64,000 nt of DNA from Cytidiella melzeri (taxonomy: Eukaryota > Basidiomycota > Agaricomycetes > Polyporales > Irpicaceae). The notes beneath the pieces were generated by a model, which was not told where the DNA came from, did not search any database, and saw only the letters and a program-made list of their open reading frames with translations. The position numbers and the translations under genes were made by a program. Of this stretch, positions 63,171 to 64,000 are shown one piece after another. The stretch lies in contig JABYQR010000170.1 in NCBI GenBank assembly GCA_022592445.1, forward strand, positions 28,033 to 92,032, read 5' to 3'. Within the stretch, counting starts at the first letter, position 1; the number at the start of each line of letters is the position of its first letter.

Positions 63171-64000
63171 TCTCCGCCTTCAACTTTTCCAGCTCTCCAA
63201 GTATTGCGTTCAGGGTTACTTCTGATACCCCTGACGGGATTGGCTCTCCGGTTGTCTCCGGTTTCTTCCCTTCGGCTTTGGAGGTCGAGGCCTCTGCATT
63301 GGTAGCTGCTACACGTGGTCCACGAGGAGGTGGACGAGGGACTGCGGGTTTGGTACATGTGCGCGCAATATGATTGGGATCCGTTGTGAGTTCCTGGCAG
63401 TTATAACACCGCCGTCCTTGTTGCATCTTGGAGGCGTCAACCTCCATAGGACCGGACCGTTGGAAGGACGGGGAGCCGGGGTAAACCTGGGCTGGGACTG
63501 GGTAGGTCTCGTCGTCGTTGACGAGGGAACAGACGGAATTTTCTTCTCCGTCGTTTCTCTGATGCGGGCATACGCAGCCGCCATTTTCAGAGACCTGTCA
63601 ATCCAACCTTGGTAATTGGTCGGTGGAGCTTCAGCCGTTGCCAGTCGCCCATAGATGTATTCAGGGAGACCCTTTATGAACCGGATCTCCTTGTCCTTAT
63701 CGCTCAACCCATTGATGCGACCCACGTATGACTGAAGTCAGTGACGTATGTGCCAACATCCCGCGCATTCTTTTCCTTCTTCTCAGCTCCACAGAGCTTC
63801 TCCAGTTCACGAATAGCCGTATCTTCGGGCGTTGCATCGCCGAAGTACTTCTTGAGCTCCGTCTTAAACTTGGCCCATGTATCGAGGTTGGCCGGCAAAC
63901 TACCGTTGTGGTCAGCCATATGGTCCGTGACCGGTATTGCCCATTGGGCGGCCTTTTCTGACAACCGGTAGATTGCTGTCAGGACCTTGGTTCTTTCATC
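63082..64000 (-). pseudogene. Gypsy gag, partial and frame-shifted
   Basis: 63,309-63,964 encodes the capsid (A-K-F-K-T-E-L-K-K-Y-F-G-D-A ... Y-V-T-D-F, F-I-K-G-L-P-E-Y-I-Y-G-R-L); 63,082-63,447 encodes the knuckle region with C-Y-N-C-Q-E-L ... H-I-A-R-T-C, spaced slightly longer than CCHC, and a coiled-coil end (L-G-E-L-E-K-L-K-A-E-N-A-D-L-K-K). The two frames do not join without a shift, and the start is outside the window. Confidence 0.8.

Larger units (their letters stand above)
58659..64000 (-). mobile_element. Second chromodomain Ty3/gypsy element, decayed, runs off the window
   Basis: 3' LTR at 58,659-59,176, purine tract at 59,177, then pol and gag on the minus strand; the 5' LTR lies beyond 64,000. 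The protein order (Gag, protease, RT, RNase H, integrase, chromodomain) and purine tract match the 14,567 element but sequences are clearly different, so it is another family of the same chromovirus group. At least four frameshifts make it inactive. Confidence 0.9.

Overview
The window is nuclear DNA of a filamentous fungus, most likely a basidiomycete of the Agaricomycetes. Host genes are cut by many short (about 50-90 nt) GT-AG introns, intergenic gaps are small, gene order mixes both strands, and the repeats are typical fungal ones: chromodomain Ty3/gypsy elements, Ty1/copia elements, a tRNA-derived SINE and a Harbinger-type MITE. No CRISPR array, operon or bacterial feature was seen. Gene models below are read by eye from coding blocks and splice signals; spans of the long genes are firm at the ends, individual exons less so.

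Positions 1 to about 22,200 are a transposon-rich block. It starts with weak, unidentified gene fragments (1-5,800), an inverted pair of about 370 bp repeats (4,257-4,640 and 6,378-6,740), old LTR relics (6,741-7,171) and a MITE (7,846-8,006). Next comes a complete copia element on the minus strand (8,166-13,946, TSD CTTCA), itself split by a 600 bp SINE (12,315-12,914). A complete chromodomain gypsy element follows on the minus strand (14,567-22,213, TSD GGACG). It has nearly identical LTRs, an extra ORF before gag, and a primer-binding site that matches its own predicted mRNA 5' end (Tf1-type self-priming).

Positions 22,200-51,800 are the euchromatic gene island: a small secreted protein, RPL42 (eL42), NAA15 (NatA auxiliary subunit), PDS5 (cohesin regulator), a small unknown gene, LTN1/listerin (ribosome quality control E3 ligase), another small unknown gene, an RluA-type pseudouridine synthase, URA5 (orotate phosphoribosyltransferase), a TOK-type two-pore potassium channel and a second small secreted protein. 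NAA15 and PDS5 are divergent from a 264 bp gap; URA5 and TOK are divergent from a gap holding a duplicated GATAAG-containing element.

Positions 52,085-55,231 form the most unusual part. Long imperfect terminal inverted repeats with a conserved foldback flank a 3.1 kb segment that carries an internal piece of TAF2 and an N-terminal piece of TFIIS, both on the minus strand. This looks like a gene-capturing (Pack-type) DNA transposon. The TAF2 exons are joined by plausible splice signals to an unrelated start exon, giving an open chimeric frame of about 367 codons.

Positions 55,600-64,000 return to repeats: the 5' end of a copia-type element (LTR end plus primer-binding site) followed by two adjacent ORFs of unknown function and no visible pol, then a decayed chromodomain gypsy element on the minus strand (58,659 to beyond the window) with several frameshifts.
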